Origin: Alkaliphilus metalliredigens QYMF
GTDB lineage: Bacteria > Bacillota > Clostridia > Peptostreptococcales > Natronincolaceae
Reading direction: 5' to 3'
DNA: 64,000 nt
NCBI RefSeq assembly: GCF_000016985.1
Contig: NC_009633.1
Location: forward strand, 3,391,539-3,455,538
Below, in pieces: positions 55,656 through 64,000 of this stretch. The notes below the pieces were generated by a model. That model did not search any database, was not told where the DNA came from, and saw nothing but the letters and a program-made list of their open reading frames with translations. Position 1 is the first letter of the stretch. Every line of letters starts with the position of its first letter. The translations under genes and the position numbers were made by a program.

Positions 55656-57131
55656 TTATTTTACCTCCCTTTGTTGTGGCATCTCTTTAAAAATCCCCAG
55701 TTCTTGCTCTAGGCCATAGGCTGCTTGTAATAATTTCTTTTCACTATAGTGGTCCCCTATCAACTGTAGACCTATTGGTAGTTTTTCTTTGCTAAATCCA
55801 CATGGAATGGAGATGGCTGGCACCCCTGCAATATTCACATTAACTGTATAAATGTCTGCTAAATACATTTCCAGTGGATCCCCGGTCTTTTCACCAATTG
55901 TAAAGGGTAACACCGGAGATGTTGGGGTTAATATGACATCATAGCTTTCAAAGGCTTTTTTAAAAACATTCCTTGTTTTCTTTCTAAAGTCCATAGCCTT
56001 TTTATAGTAAGCATCATAGTACCCAGATGAAAGGACATAGGTTCCTAGCATAATTCGTCTTTTAACCTCTTTACCAAATCCCTCACTTCTAGAATTTAAC
56101 ATCATTTCTTCAATCCCCTCATAGACTGCTGCTCTATGTCCATAACGCACGCCATCGTATCTCGCTAGATTAGAACTGGCTTCTGCAGAAGAAATAATAT
56201 AGTAGGCCGATAGTCCTGAATCTGTCACAGGTAGGGAAAATTCTTCTACCACTGCTCCTAATTGCTCTAATACTTTGATTGCTTCTTTGATTGAATCTGA
56301 AATTTCAATGTTTAATCCCTCTTGGAAAAATTCCTTTGGTATGCCTACTTTTAACCCTTTCACTCCTTTGTCCAAATCCTTTACATAATCATCCATGGGT
56401 TCTTGCTGGATACTGGTTGAGTCTAGAGGATCATTCCCTTGCATCACTTGAAGACTTAGTGCACAGTCCTTGACGGTTTTTGTAAAGGGCCCAATCTGAT
56501 CTAGAGAAGATGCAAATGCAATCAACCCAAACCGTGAGACCAATCCATAGGTAGGCTTCAATCCCACAGTGCCACAAAATGCAGCTGGCTGTCTAATAGA
56601 CCCTCCAGTATCCGAACCAATGGTTAATGGTGCAAACCCCGCAGCTAAGGCTGCAGCTGACCCACCCGATGAGCCTCCTGGTACTTTAGTTAGGTCCCAA
56701 GGATTTTTTGTGACCTTAAATGCTGAATTTTCTGTAGAGGAACCCATAGCAAACTCATCCATATTTGTTTTACCAATAATAATCGCTCCCGCAGCCCTTA
56801 GTTTTTTCACAATGGTTGCATCATAGGGTGGGATAAAATCTGCTAGCATTTCGGAAGCACAGCTGGTTTTAATCCCCTGGGTACACATATTATCCTTGAT
56901 TGCCACAGGAATCCCCCCCAACAATCCAATTTCCTCACCCCTACTTAATTTTTCATCCAATACAGCGGCCTCCATTAAAGCACTTTCCTCACATAATGTA
57001 ATAAAAGCATTGATTTTGCCATCAAGTTCTTTAATCCGATCAATATATCCTTGAACAACATCCTTCACTGTAAACTGTTTTTGTACATAACCTTTTCGAA
57101 TATCCATTATTGTCATTTCTTCGATTTTCAT
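55656..57131 (-). CDS. gatA: Asp/Glu-tRNA amidotransferase subunit A
   Basis: About 491 residues, amidase-signature family: the Ser-cisSer-Lys triad is seen in VAIKDNM (Lys), [16 protein letters not shown] and [14 protein letters not shown]. It releases ammonia from glutamine for GatB. ATG 57131 ([10 protein letters not shown]) follows GAGGAGTG; the frame extends 9 codons upstream. Confidence 0.96.
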   Translation of the reverse strand: MKIEEMTIMDIRKGYVQKQFTVKDVVQGYIDRIKELDGKINAFITLCEESALMEAAVLDEKLSRGEEIGLLGGIPVAIKDNMCTQGIKTSCASEMLADFIPPYDATIVKKLRAAGAIIIGKTNMDEFAMGSSTENSAFKVTKNPWDLTKVPGGSSGGSAAALAAGFAPLTIGSDTGGSIRQPAAFCGTVGLKPTYGLVSRFGLIAFASSLDQIGPFTKTVKDCALSLQVMQGNDPLDSTSIQQEPMDDYVKDLDKGVKGLKVGIPKEFFQEGLNIEISDSIKEAIKVLEQLGAVVEEFSLPVTDSGLSAYYIISSAEASSNLARYDGVRYGHRAAVYEGIEEMMLNSRSEGFGKEVKRRIMLGTYVLSSGYYDAYYKKAMDFRKKTRNVFKKAFESYDVILTPTSPVLPFTIGEKTGDPLEMYLADIYTVNVNIAGVPAISIPCGFSKEKLPIGLQLIGDHYSEKKLLQAAYGLEQELGIFKEMPQQREVK

Positions 57132-57170
57132 CTCATCACTCCTCGTATATCTTGACATATTATAAAATTG

Positions 57171-57455
57171 CTATTCGATTACCTTTGGAATGACAATATA
57201 ATTATCTTTCATTCCTTTGGCATTTTTTAATAATGCTTTTTTATTTTCAAAATTCTTTGAGATATCTTCCCTAAGAACAGATTGTGTATAGGCTTGGGAA
57301 CTGAAATCTATCTCAGTTAAGTCTTCATTATCAATGCTCTCAAAATGACTTAGTATCCCTTCAAACTCATTGGCAAAGTCTATGGCCTCTTCTTCTGTAA
57401 ATTTTAGTTTTGCTAGCTTTGCAATATAATTAATTGTTTCAATATTTACCTTCAT
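57171..57455 (-). CDS. gatC: Asp/Glu-tRNA amidotransferase subunit C
   Basis: A 94-residue GatC that bridges GatA and GatB: NYIAKLAKLKFTEEEAIDFANEFEGILSHFE, and LREDISKNFENKKALLKNAKGMKDNYIVIPKVIE at the C-terminus. AAGGAGGCGAAAATC precedes the ATG; located 15 bases after aspS. Confidence 0.93.
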   Translation of the reverse strand: MKVNIETINYIAKLAKLKFTEEEAIDFANEFEGILSHFESIDNEDLTEIDFSSQAYTQSVLREDISKNFENKKALLKNAKGMKDNYIVIPKVIE

Positions 57456-57470
57456 GATTTTCGCCTCCTT

Positions 57471-58763
57471 CTAAGGTGTAATTCTATTTAAATCTCTGGG
57501 AAACAATGTGGCTTCCCTAATGTTTTCTAAGTCCAGAATTTTCATCGTCAACCTCTCAAGTCCAATGGCAAATCCACCATGGGGAGGCATCCCATATTTA
57601 AAGGTTTCTAAGTAAAAATCGAAGTCTTCAGGATTGGACCCAAACTTAATGATGTTTTCCTTTAACATTTGATAGTCATGAATTCTTTGTCCTCCTGTGG
57701 TGATCTCTAGTCCTTTATAAATTAAATCAAAGCTTTTTGTCATGCCCTCTCCTTTGTCATCGGGCATGGTGTACATTGGTCTCTTAGCTGCGGGATATTT
57801 TGTGATAAATACAAAATCACTCTTGTATTTTTCTTTAATGTATTGTGAGAGTAAAATCTCACCTTCAGCGTCTATGTTCCCAACCGGTGACTTTTTATCA
57901 TATCCATCAAGTAATATTTGTTGCACTTCAGATAAAGGAATTCTAGGAATTTCATTAATATCTGCTAAATCTTTTCCAAGCATTTTTAGTTCTCTTGAAC
58001 AAGTTTCTTGTAAATGCTTAAATAAGTATTTAATAAATCCCTCTTCTAAATCCATCAATTCCTCTTCATTCTCTATAAAGCCAATTTCTATATCTAGACT
58101 GACATACTCATTTAAATGTCTCCAGGTGTTATGGAGCTCTGCCCGATAGGCATGACCAATTTCAAATACAGCTTCAAATCCAGCACCCACCATCATTTGC
58201 TTATAAAATTGAGGACTTTGGGCTAAAAAAGCCCTTCTATCAAAATAGTTTACTGTGAATACTTCTGATCCACCCTCAGTACCGGAAGCAACAATCTTAG
58301 GTGTATGGATCTCCGAAAAACCTAGTCCTCGCAAATAATTTCTAAAACTCTCCACAATTTCTTCTTGAACTTTAAATACGGCTCTTTTATTGGGTCTTCT
58401 AAGGCTAATGCTTCGATGATCAAGCTGGGTCTCTAAGGCTGCATTCATTTGTCGTTGGTTGATGCTAAATGGCAACAGATCATAATAGGTTTTTCCCACA
58501 GTTCTCATGTTTTTCACCTGTATTTCAACACCTTCAGGTGTTGTTTTATTGACAACAACCTTCCCCTCTACCTCCACAGCCATTTCCAGCTTTAATCCCT
58601 TAATCATTTCTTCATCATCTAAAACTAACTGTACGATCCCTGTTTTATCTCTTAATAAAACAAAAGCAAATTGACTAAAGTTTTTGATTTTATGAACCCA
58701 TCCCTTTAATAAAACCTCCGATTGAATTTGTTCTCCAAGTTCTTGTATTCGTATTCTTTTCAT
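57471..58763 (-). CDS. aspS: Archaeal-type aspartyl-tRNA synthetase, probably non-discriminating
   Basis: About 430 residues, class II synthetase of the short archaeal-type AspRS/AsnRS group: an OB-fold anticodon domain (VLLKGWVHKIKNF), then motif 2 (FEIGHAYRAELHNTWRHLNEY) and motif 3 (GMPPHGGFAIGLERL). The bacterial GAD insertion is absent. The gene heads an operon with gatCAB, which suggests it charges tRNA-Asn with Asp for amidation to Asn. ATG 58763 follows GGAGAAATGGTG. Controlled by the T-box upstream. Confidence 0.9.
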   Translation of the reverse strand: MKRIRIQELGEQIQSEVLLKGWVHKIKNFSQFAFVLLRDKTGIVQLVLDDEEMIKGLKLEMAVEVEGKVVVNKTTPEGVEIQVKNMRTVGKTYYDLLPFSINQRQMNAALETQLDHRSISLRRPNKRAVFKVQEEIVESFRNYLRGLGFSEIHTPKIVASGTEGGSEVFTVNYFDRRAFLAQSPQFYKQMMVGAGFEAVFEIGHAYRAELHNTWRHLNEYVSLDIEIGFIENEEELMDLEEGFIKYLFKHLQETCSRELKMLGKDLADINEIPRIPLSEVQQILLDGYDKKSPVGNIDAEGEILLSQYIKEKYKSDFVFITKYPAAKRPMYTMPDDKGEGMTKSFDLIYKGLEITTGGQRIHDYQMLKENIIKFGSNPEDFDFYLETFKYGMPPHGGFAIGLERLTMKILDLENIREATLFPRDLNRITP

Positions 58764-58860
58764 CACCATTTCTCCTCTCCTGAAAATTTATTTTCGATGT
58801 ATTACTAAAACGCCTTCTAAAACTTGTGTACTTTTTCAACAAGCTTTTTTATGCAATAAA

Positions 58861-58896
58861 AAAAGTCTTTCATCCCCTATGAAGGGACGAAAGACT
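58861..58896 (-). terminator. T-box terminator
   Basis: AGTCTTTCGTCCCTTCA / GGGGATGAAAGACT hairpin followed by seven T residues on the minus strand. Confidence 0.92.
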
Positions 58897-59130
58897 ATAT
58901 TTCGCGGTACCACCCTGATTAACGATATTATCGTTCACTCAATCAGCACGGAATAAAATATTATTCGATGCTGCCCAACTAATAACGGATTGGACCCGTC
59001 TAAGCCTACTTTCAACTGATTTCGGTTAGCAACTCAAAGATGTTTTTCAATATGGGCTTCGTATTGGTCTCTCACTGTCACCAACTCGCTTTGACTCCGT
59101 TTCCATACTTACTCTTCTTATCATCGTTTT
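58897..59130 (-). ncRNA. T-box leader of aspS-gatCAB
   Basis: Contains the T-box proper GGGTGGTACCGCG at 58901-58914 (minus), an antiterminator/terminator switch and a stem I region up to about 59125. A candidate specifier codon AAC (Asn) is at 59042-59044, preceding ATCTTTGAG. Readthrough should occur when tRNA-Asn is uncharged, fitting an Asn-tRNA-forming operon. The specifier is my placement by eye. Confidence 0.85.
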
Positions 59131-59258
59131 TAAATCATTTTTTTATCCTGTTTTTTGAATATTGTATACCCATTTAATTGCTTTGTCAATAGTATTTAGC
59201 AATAAATATTAAAATATTCAAAAAACTTTATTATTTATCATTATTATTAATTTTTTCC

Positions 59259-59621
59259 TTACTTTTCATTATCAAGGGCAACTTTTCCCTCATCCCCATT
59301 TCGGATTCGTATAACATTAGAGATTTCAGTAATAAATATCTTCCCATCTCCAACTTCACCTGTATAAAGAACTTTTTTAGCTGTTTCTACAACTAAATCT
59401 ACAGGAACCTCACAAATGACGGTTTCTATTTTTATCTTTTCTATTAATTCAGGTATATAGGTAATGCCTCTATAGTTTTCCTTTCTACCTTTTTGAACCC
59501 CACATCCTTGGACTCTTGTTAATGTCATGCCCGTTACCCCAATGTCATTTAACGCTTCTTTTAATTCATCAAACTTACTGGGTCTAGTGATAATCTCTAC
59601 TTTAGTGATCTTATCTGCCAT
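59259..59621 (-). CDS. PII nitrogen regulatory protein
   Basis: A 120-residue PII (GlnB/GlnK-type): KVEIITRPSKFDELKEALNDIGVTGMTLTRVQGCG, a T-loop with RKENYRGITYIPEL and the uridylylation-type tyrosine region, and the C-terminal EVGDGKIFITEISNVIRIRNGDEG. It senses 2-oxoglutarate, ATP and ADP and typically plugs the AmtB channel. Located 69 bases after amtB, as in most amtB-glnK pairs. Confidence 0.94.
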   Translation of the reverse strand: MADKITKVEIITRPSKFDELKEALNDIGVTGMTLTRVQGCGVQKGRKENYRGITYIPELIEKIKIETVICEVPVDLVVETAKKVLYTGEVGDGKIFITEISNVIRIRNGDEGKVALDNEK

Positions 59622-59690
59622 TATATCCTCTCCTTTTTATGAATCTATACATAAGCCCTATCATTTCATCAGATTGTCTACATTATCTCT

Positions 59691-60947
59691 TCAGTTTTTC
59701 TCAGTGGCTAAATAAACAGGTCTTGGCTGAAAATCTGCGTAGCTTTCAGTACCATGCTCACATTTATCTAATCCTTCGATTTCCTCTTCTTTCGTTACTC
59801 TTAATCCAACAGTCAATTCGATTGCTTTAAACAATATAAAGGTCGTTCCCATAGTCCATAGGGCGACAGCAATCACACCGAGGATTTGAACCCCTAATAG
59901 TTCTACTCCCCCTCCATAAAGCAGGCCTCCATCTGTTGCAAATATACCTACTGCAATGGTTCCAACGGCACCACAGACTCCATGTACGCTGACTGCACCA
60001 ACTGGGTCATCTATTTTTAATACATTATCGATGAACTCAATTGCAAATACAACAACAACGCCACCTATTGCTCCTATTACAACAGCTCCAACAGGGCTAA
60101 CAATATCTGTTCCCGCTGTAATGGCTACTAGCCCAGCTAATGCGCCATTTAATGTAATACTCACATCTGGTTTTTTGTACCGTCTCCAAGATACGATCAT
60201 TGCTGCTATAGCTCCAACAGCAGCGGATAAGTTTGTTGTAATAAATATGTGTGCAATATCATTATAATCTACACCGGATAATGTCGAACCTCCATTAAAT
60301 CCAAACCATCCAAACCATAGAATAAATACACCTAATGCACCTAAAGTTAAACTGTGTCCTTTGATTGCTTTTGACTTTCCATCCTTTGTATACTTTCCAA
60401 TACGTGGTCCTATAATCATAGCTCCCATAAGTGCTGCCCATCCGCCTAGGGAGTGAACAACAGTAGAGCCTGCGAAATCATGAAATCCTAATTCTTCTAA
60501 CCAGCCACCACCCCATATCCAATGACCTGCTATGGGATAGATCACCGCACCGATCACAATACTATATATAAAATAAGAAATAAATTTTGTTCTCTCTGCC
60601 ATGGCTCCTGAAACAATGGTTGCAGCAGTGGCACAAAACACTGTCTGAAAAATCAAGAAAGCTTCTTTAGGAATATCTAATCCTAAATGCTCAAAGGAAC
60701 CACTAGAAAGTAAATTGATTTCACCCATGAACCCTCCAGTACCTCTACCAAACATGATACCGAAGCCTATTAACCAAAAGACAAAGGAGCCTATTGAAAA
60801 GTCCATCAAATTTTTCATAATAATGTTCCCAGCATTCTTCGATCTTGTAAACCCTGTTTCTACCATAGCGAAGCCTGCTTGCATAAAAAACACCAAGGCC
60901 GTTGCCACTAAAACCCATACCGTATTGATTGCAATTGAATAATCCAT
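59691..60947 (-). CDS. amtB: Ammonium transporter
   Basis: About 418 residues with eleven predicted membrane segments: FMQAGFAMVETGFTRSKN, DFAGSTVVHSLGGWAALMGA (first pore histidine) and SVHGVCGAVGTIAVG (second pore histidine). It conducts ammonium into the cell. ATG 60947 (MDYSIAIN) is 7 bases after AGGGGGAG; the ATG at 60953 is too close. Its leader carries the glnA-like attenuator. Confidence 0.95.
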   Translation of the reverse strand: MDYSIAINTVWVLVATALVFFMQAGFAMVETGFTRSKNAGNIIMKNLMDFSIGSFVFWLIGFGIMFGRGTGGFMGEINLLSSGSFEHLGLDIPKEAFLIFQTVFCATAATIVSGAMAERTKFISYFIYSIVIGAVIYPIAGHWIWGGGWLEELGFHDFAGSTVVHSLGGWAALMGAMIIGPRIGKYTKDGKSKAIKGHSLTLGALGVFILWFGWFGFNGGSTLSGVDYNDIAHIFITTNLSAAVGAIAAMIVSWRRYKKPDVSITLNGALAGLVAITAGTDIVSPVGAVVIGAIGGVVVVFAIEFIDNVLKIDDPVGAVSVHGVCGAVGTIAVGIFATDGGLLYGGGVELLGVQILGVIAVALWTMGTTFILFKAIELTVGLRVTKEEEIEGLDKCEHGTESYADFQPRPVYLATEKN

Positions 60948-61091
60948 ACTCATCTCCCCCTCTTATCTTTTTCATTTTTTTTGTTACTAAAAATCTTCTT
61001 ACTTACCATGTCAACATCTCGTTAATTTAAAGTATAACTACCCTTTTTTACTTTGAAGTCCTGCCAGCTGTACATGACTTCTTGTGAAAAT

Positions 61092-61150
61092 AAAAAAAGC
61101 GCCGACAACCAAAAGGATAGTAATCCCTTCGATTGTAGACGCCATTGCCT
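61092..61150 (-). promoter_or_regulatory. Leader attenuator of amtB, candidate ANTAR target
   Basis: The minus strand reads AGGCAATGGCGTCTACAATC, AAGGGAT, ATCCTTTTGGTTGTCGGCGC, then TTTTTTT. Same architecture and leading GGCAATGGCGTC as the glnA leader at 54061. TATACT is seen further upstream. Confidence 0.65.
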
Positions 61151-61334
61151 ACTCCAATATATTGGTTTTTTAAATATAAATAGTAGTATAATACAAAACT
61201 TATATTTTTGCAATGACTTTTTTGAAAATTTCAAATATTTTATATTCAGCTCAGTCTCAAATTCAATGTATTTTACTCAAATGATAATATGGTGTAGAAT
61301 ATGAATAATGAATAATGAATTATGAAGGAGTGAC
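61151..61334. other. Divergent spacer amtB / alaX
   Basis: AT-rich. Contains palindrome CCAATATATTGG (61154-61165) at the amtB promoter side, and a short direct repeat of ATGAATA near 61299-61320 before the AlaX ribosome site GAAGGAG. Confidence 0.45.
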
Positions 61335-62546
61335 TTGATTTTGCAAAAGAAATATTATGAAAACCTATATGAAAAGGAATTTACCACCTCAATCATAAAT
61401 ACAGTTGAAAAAGAAGGTCAGTATCATGTGGTCCTTGATGAGACCTATTTCTACCCAGAGGGTGGTGGACAACCTAGTGATACCGGTACAATTGATTCAA
61501 TTCCTGTCATCTTTGTATATGAGGATGAAACCCAGGAGACCATTTATCATGTATTAGAAAAAAAGCCCAATAAGCTTAAAAGGGTTACATGTTCAATTGA
61601 CTGGAATCGAAGATATGACCACATGCAACAGCATCTTGGCCAGCATCTCTTATCGGCATCTATATTTGAGCTATTTAACGGTGTTACGGTTGGCTTTCAT
61701 CTCAGTGAGCACTATTGTACCATTGACATCGATAAAGCAATGAATGAAACAGGTATCCTTGAGGCAGAAAAAGCTGTGAATCAATCGATTCTTGATTCAA
61801 GAAAGGTACAAGGTTTATTCCCCACCTACACTGAGTTAAAGAAGCTCCCACTGAGAAAAATGCCCCCTCAAACAACAGGTCAAATCCGAATCGTTCAAAT
61901 TGAAGGAATCGATGCCACCCCCTGCTGTGGGACACATCCCCATTCAACACTTGAAGTCCAGCTCATGAAAATCACCAAATGGGAAAAATATAAGGGTGGT
62001 ACTCGGATTGAATTTTTATGCGGTTCAAGGGCCATTAGGGACTATGCTTTTAAGCATGAAACAATCAAAAAAACAGCGCAGTTTTTATCTTGTAACGAAA
62101 ACACATTATTAGAGAGAACAAATCAACTCCTAGAAGAGCTCCGTCAATCCAATGCTGATCGCAGATCCTTGCAGGCACAGGTTACGGATTATGAAGTCAA
62201 GGACATATTCACATCGGCTGAAAGTGTTGGAGATAACAAAATTATTAAATCAATATTCAACAACGCTGAAATGAAGCAAATCAATTCGTTGGCTTCAAAA
62301 CTAGTCTCATTCCCCAGAGTAATTGTCTTATTCGGCATTAAGTCAGAGGACAAAGCCCAGCTCCTATTTATGCGCTCAGAGGAATTAACAACCATTAGTA
62401 TGAAAACCCTTTTACGGGATGCAATCACTTTAGTTGATGGCAAGGGCGGTGGCAGTGATCTATCGGCCCAAGGGGGCGGCAAAAACAAAGGAAATCTGGA
62501 TTCAGCAATTGAATATGCCTATCGTCAAGTAAAACAAGTTTTATAG
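61335..62546 (+). CDS. AlaX-type alanyl-tRNA editing protein with DHHA1 domain
   Basis: A 403-residue free-standing homologue of the AlaRS editing module, which removes Ser or Gly from mischarged tRNA-Ala. The N-terminal AlaX fold has YFYPEGGGQPSDTG, the zinc ligands in MQQHLGQHLLSA, and the Cys/His pair in DATPCCGTHPHST. A coiled coil (about 255-290) and C-terminal DHHA1 domain (VDGKGGGSDLSAQGGG) follow, making this the long AlaX form. Start is TTG 61335 or TTG 61341; both follow GAAGGAG. Confidence 0.9.
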   Translation: MILQKKYYENLYEKEFTTSIINTVEKEGQYHVVLDETYFYPEGGGQPSDTGTIDSIPVIFVYEDETQETIYHVLEKKPNKLKRVTCSIDWNRRYDHMQQHLGQHLLSASIFELFNGVTVGFHLSEHYCTIDIDKAMNETGILEAEKAVNQSILDSRKVQGLFPTYTELKKLPLRKMPPQTTGQIRIVQIEGIDATPCCGTHPHSTLEVQLMKITKWEKYKGGTRIEFLCGSRAIRDYAFKHETIKKTAQFLSCNENTLLERTNQLLEELRQSNADRRSLQAQVTDYEVKDIFTSAESVGDNKIIKSIFNNAEMKQINSLASKLVSFPRVIVLFGIKSEDKAQLLFMRSEELTTISMKTLLRDAITLVDGKGGGSDLSAQGGGKNKGNLDSAIEYAYRQVKQVL

Positions 62547-62554
62547 TGTCTTTT

Positions 62555-62676
62555 ACGTGACATACTCCCACCACCTACGCTAACACTTAGAGGTGGGGGC
62601 TTCTTGGGACATATCAGCTCATGCTGATATAATTACCAAGCTAACCCCGTCTGCCCAACGGTTTCTTCATCTATTC
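62555..62676 (-). ncRNA. IS605 right end / probable omega (reRNA) guide RNA region
   Basis: Downstream of tnpB on the minus strand, the sequence forms CCCCCACC / GGTGGTGGG with a short loop, the hairpin typical of IS200/IS605 right ends. In this family the transcript of this region is the guide scaffold used by TnpB. The exact element end and guide cannot be fixed by eye. Confidence 0.55.
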
Positions 62677-63797
62677 TAGGCTACGCCTATTATTCTACAT
62701 CCTTCATTCCTTATATTGATTGCAGCGTTTATATCTCTCTCGATTACTTCTCCACAGAAACAAGTCCAAACACGCTCCGAAAGAGTCAATTCTTTATTGA
62801 CCCGATTGCAGAATCGACAAAGCTTACTAGAGGGATACCATTTGTCAATGACCACAAGTTGTTTTCCCTGTTCCTTGAGCTTGTACTCTAAAAATGTTTT
62901 TAGCATACCAAATCCATTATCATTAGTTGACTTAGCAAGCTTCAGTCCCTGTGCCATGCTTCGCATATTTAGATCTTCTATCACCACTACATCATAGGCA
63001 TTGGCTATCTGCCTTGATTTCTTGTGTAAGAAGTCTTTTCTTTGATTTGCTACTTTTTCATGAAGTTTAGCTACTTTTTGACGTTGCTTTTCTCTATTTT
63101 GGCTACCTTTTTTACGTTTAGATAGCTTTCTTTGTTCTTTTTGAAGTTTTTCTTCCGCTTGGCGATAATATCTAGGATAGTTGCCTCTGTCTCCTTCATT
63201 ATCTACATATAGTTCTTTCGAAGAGTAGTCTAACCCTAGGGTTGTTTCCTTAGTTGCCATGACTAAATCTGTTTGTATATCAAACTCCACAAGTATGGAT
63301 ATATAATATTTGCCTATAGCTGTTTGACTAATGGTAGCAGACTTAATCACTGAATTTTCAGGTAATTGTCTGTGCATCTTTATTTTTATGTCCTTTAATT
63401 TAGGCACCCGAATATGACTGTTATCCATCAGTCTAATGGTTCCTTTTTGATTATTGGTGGTATAGCTTTTTTTATCTCTATGTTTGCTCTTGAATTTTGG
63501 GAATCCAATTGAGTGATCTCTAAAGAAATTACCATAAGCTGTATTTAGATTGAGCTGAGCGTTGGCAAGTGCCAGGCTATCTACTTCCTTTAGCCATGGA
63601 AATTCACCCTTATAGTTGGCAGGGGTTAGATATTTTTCTTGTTTCAATGCTAGCTTGTCATGTTTATACTCTTCATATATTTCTTTTCGATTTGAAAGCA
63701 TTTGATTGTAGACAAATCGAACACATCCGAAGGTCTTTTTGATGAGTTCTTCTTGCTCTCTGTTTGGAATGATTCGATATTTATAGGCTTTATTCAT
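62676..63797 (-). CDS. tnpB: TnpB RNA-guided nuclease of an IS605-type element
   Basis: A 373-residue TnpB with an intact RuvC-like nuclease: D in LGLDYSSKELYVD, E in VVIEDLNMRSMA, D in CGEVIERDINAAINI. The zinc ribbon is CRFCNRVNKEL...CFCG. The N-terminal domain starts MNKAYKYRIIPNREQEELI. The ATG overlaps the tnpA stop (ATGA), indicating coupled expression. All catalytic residues are present, so it may be active. Confidence 0.93.
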   Translation of the reverse strand: MNKAYKYRIIPNREQEELIKKTFGCVRFVYNQMLSNRKEIYEEYKHDKLALKQEKYLTPANYKGEFPWLKEVDSLALANAQLNLNTAYGNFFRDHSIGFPKFKSKHRDKKSYTTNNQKGTIRLMDNSHIRVPKLKDIKIKMHRQLPENSVIKSATISQTAIGKYYISILVEFDIQTDLVMATKETTLGLDYSSKELYVDNEGDRGNYPRYYRQAEEKLQKEQRKLSKRKKGSQNREKQRQKVAKLHEKVANQRKDFLHKKSRQIANAYDVVVIEDLNMRSMAQGLKLAKSTNDNGFGMLKTFLEYKLKEQGKQLVVIDKWYPSSKLCRFCNRVNKELTLSERVWTCFCGEVIERDINAAINIRNEGCRIIGVA

Positions 63798-64000
63798 GAC
63801 TTTTCACCTTGGCTTTCGATATATGCTTTTATCACCTCTACCGATACGCCCCCAGTGGTCAGTAGGCAAAAACTCCTGGCCCAAAAATATTCCTTCCATA
63901 ACTTTTCTCTTATGGCAGGAAACTCTTTTTTCACTAGTCTTGAACTTGCACTTTTATATGCATTGATGAATTTTGATAGTTGTGAATTAGGATGTGCCTT
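63794..64000 (-). CDS. tnpA: TnpA (Y1 HUH) transposase, partial at window edge
   Basis: The last 68 codons of an IS200/IS605 TnpA on the minus strand: SQLSKFINAYKSASSR, KLWKEYFWARSFCLLTTGGVS, then VIKAYIESQGEKS, where the tyrosine before I-x-x-Q is the catalytic residue. The N-terminal HUH motif lies beyond the window. Confidence 0.9.
   Translation of the reverse strand, partial: KAHPNSQLSKFINAYKSASSRLVKKEFPAIREKLWKEYFWARSFCLLTTGGVSVEVIKAYIESQGEKS

Overview
The window is low-GC DNA from an anaerobic, spore-forming Clostridia-type bacterium. An Alkaliphilus-like genome is my guess, not something the sequence proves. Supporting signs are spore-coat and YIEGIA-type genes, S-box and T-box leaders, a separate MetH-activation protein, an ANTAR regulator beside glnA, and tRNA-dependent amidation by GatCAB with an archaeal-type AspRS.

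Layout. 1-13.7 kb is chromosomal: an M24 peptidase, a P450 remnant, a four-gene sporulation-type operon, a three-subunit molybdenum hydroxylase operon, topoisomerase III, a DEAD-box helicase with a 21-bp repeat tail, and two CPBP membrane proteases. About 14.6-31.45 kb is an accessory island (below). 31.6-62.5 kb returns to core genes: two ABC-F ATPases, a methionine operon (metY-metF-activation protein-metH) behind an S-box leader with a second S-box-like unit upstream, a CAP-domain lipoprotein, the argCJBD-carAB operon behind ARG-box-like operators, msrB, an ANTAR regulator with glnA, aspS-gatCAB behind a T-box, amtB with a PII protein, and an AlaX editing protein. The window ends in an IS605-type element (tnpA-tnpB).

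The island is the notable part. It contains about a dozen GC-rich imperfect palindromes of roughly 80-180 bp, separating AT-rich units of mostly one or two genes. Most of them have the architecture of integron attC sites: an outer RYYYAAC / GTTRRRY pair (R'' / R') and an inner inverted repeat (L'' / L'). The first bases of a unit are usually the reverse complement of the R'' box closing the same unit, up to 10 of 10 bases. That is the signature expected of gene cassettes that pass through a circular form. No canonical integron integrase is visible, so the island resembles a cluster of attC sites lacking an integrase (CALIN), which to my knowledge is rare in Firmicutes. Cargo includes three toxin-antitoxin pairs (HicBA, AbrB-Doc, HigB-HigA types), all on the + strand. 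An ANT(6)-like nucleotidyltransferase, a Cache-domain lipoprotein, two GNAT acetyltransferases, an IS91-type transposase and a degenerate tyrosine-recombinase-like protein are all on the - strand.

One attC site is interrupted by the 5' end of a group II intron. The intron reverse transcriptase is split at its LGIPT motif by a 2.7-kb serine-recombinase element. The N-terminal half looks like one intron class (CL-type) and the C-terminal half like another (class D), so this locus appears to be a hybrid of two introns joined by the element.
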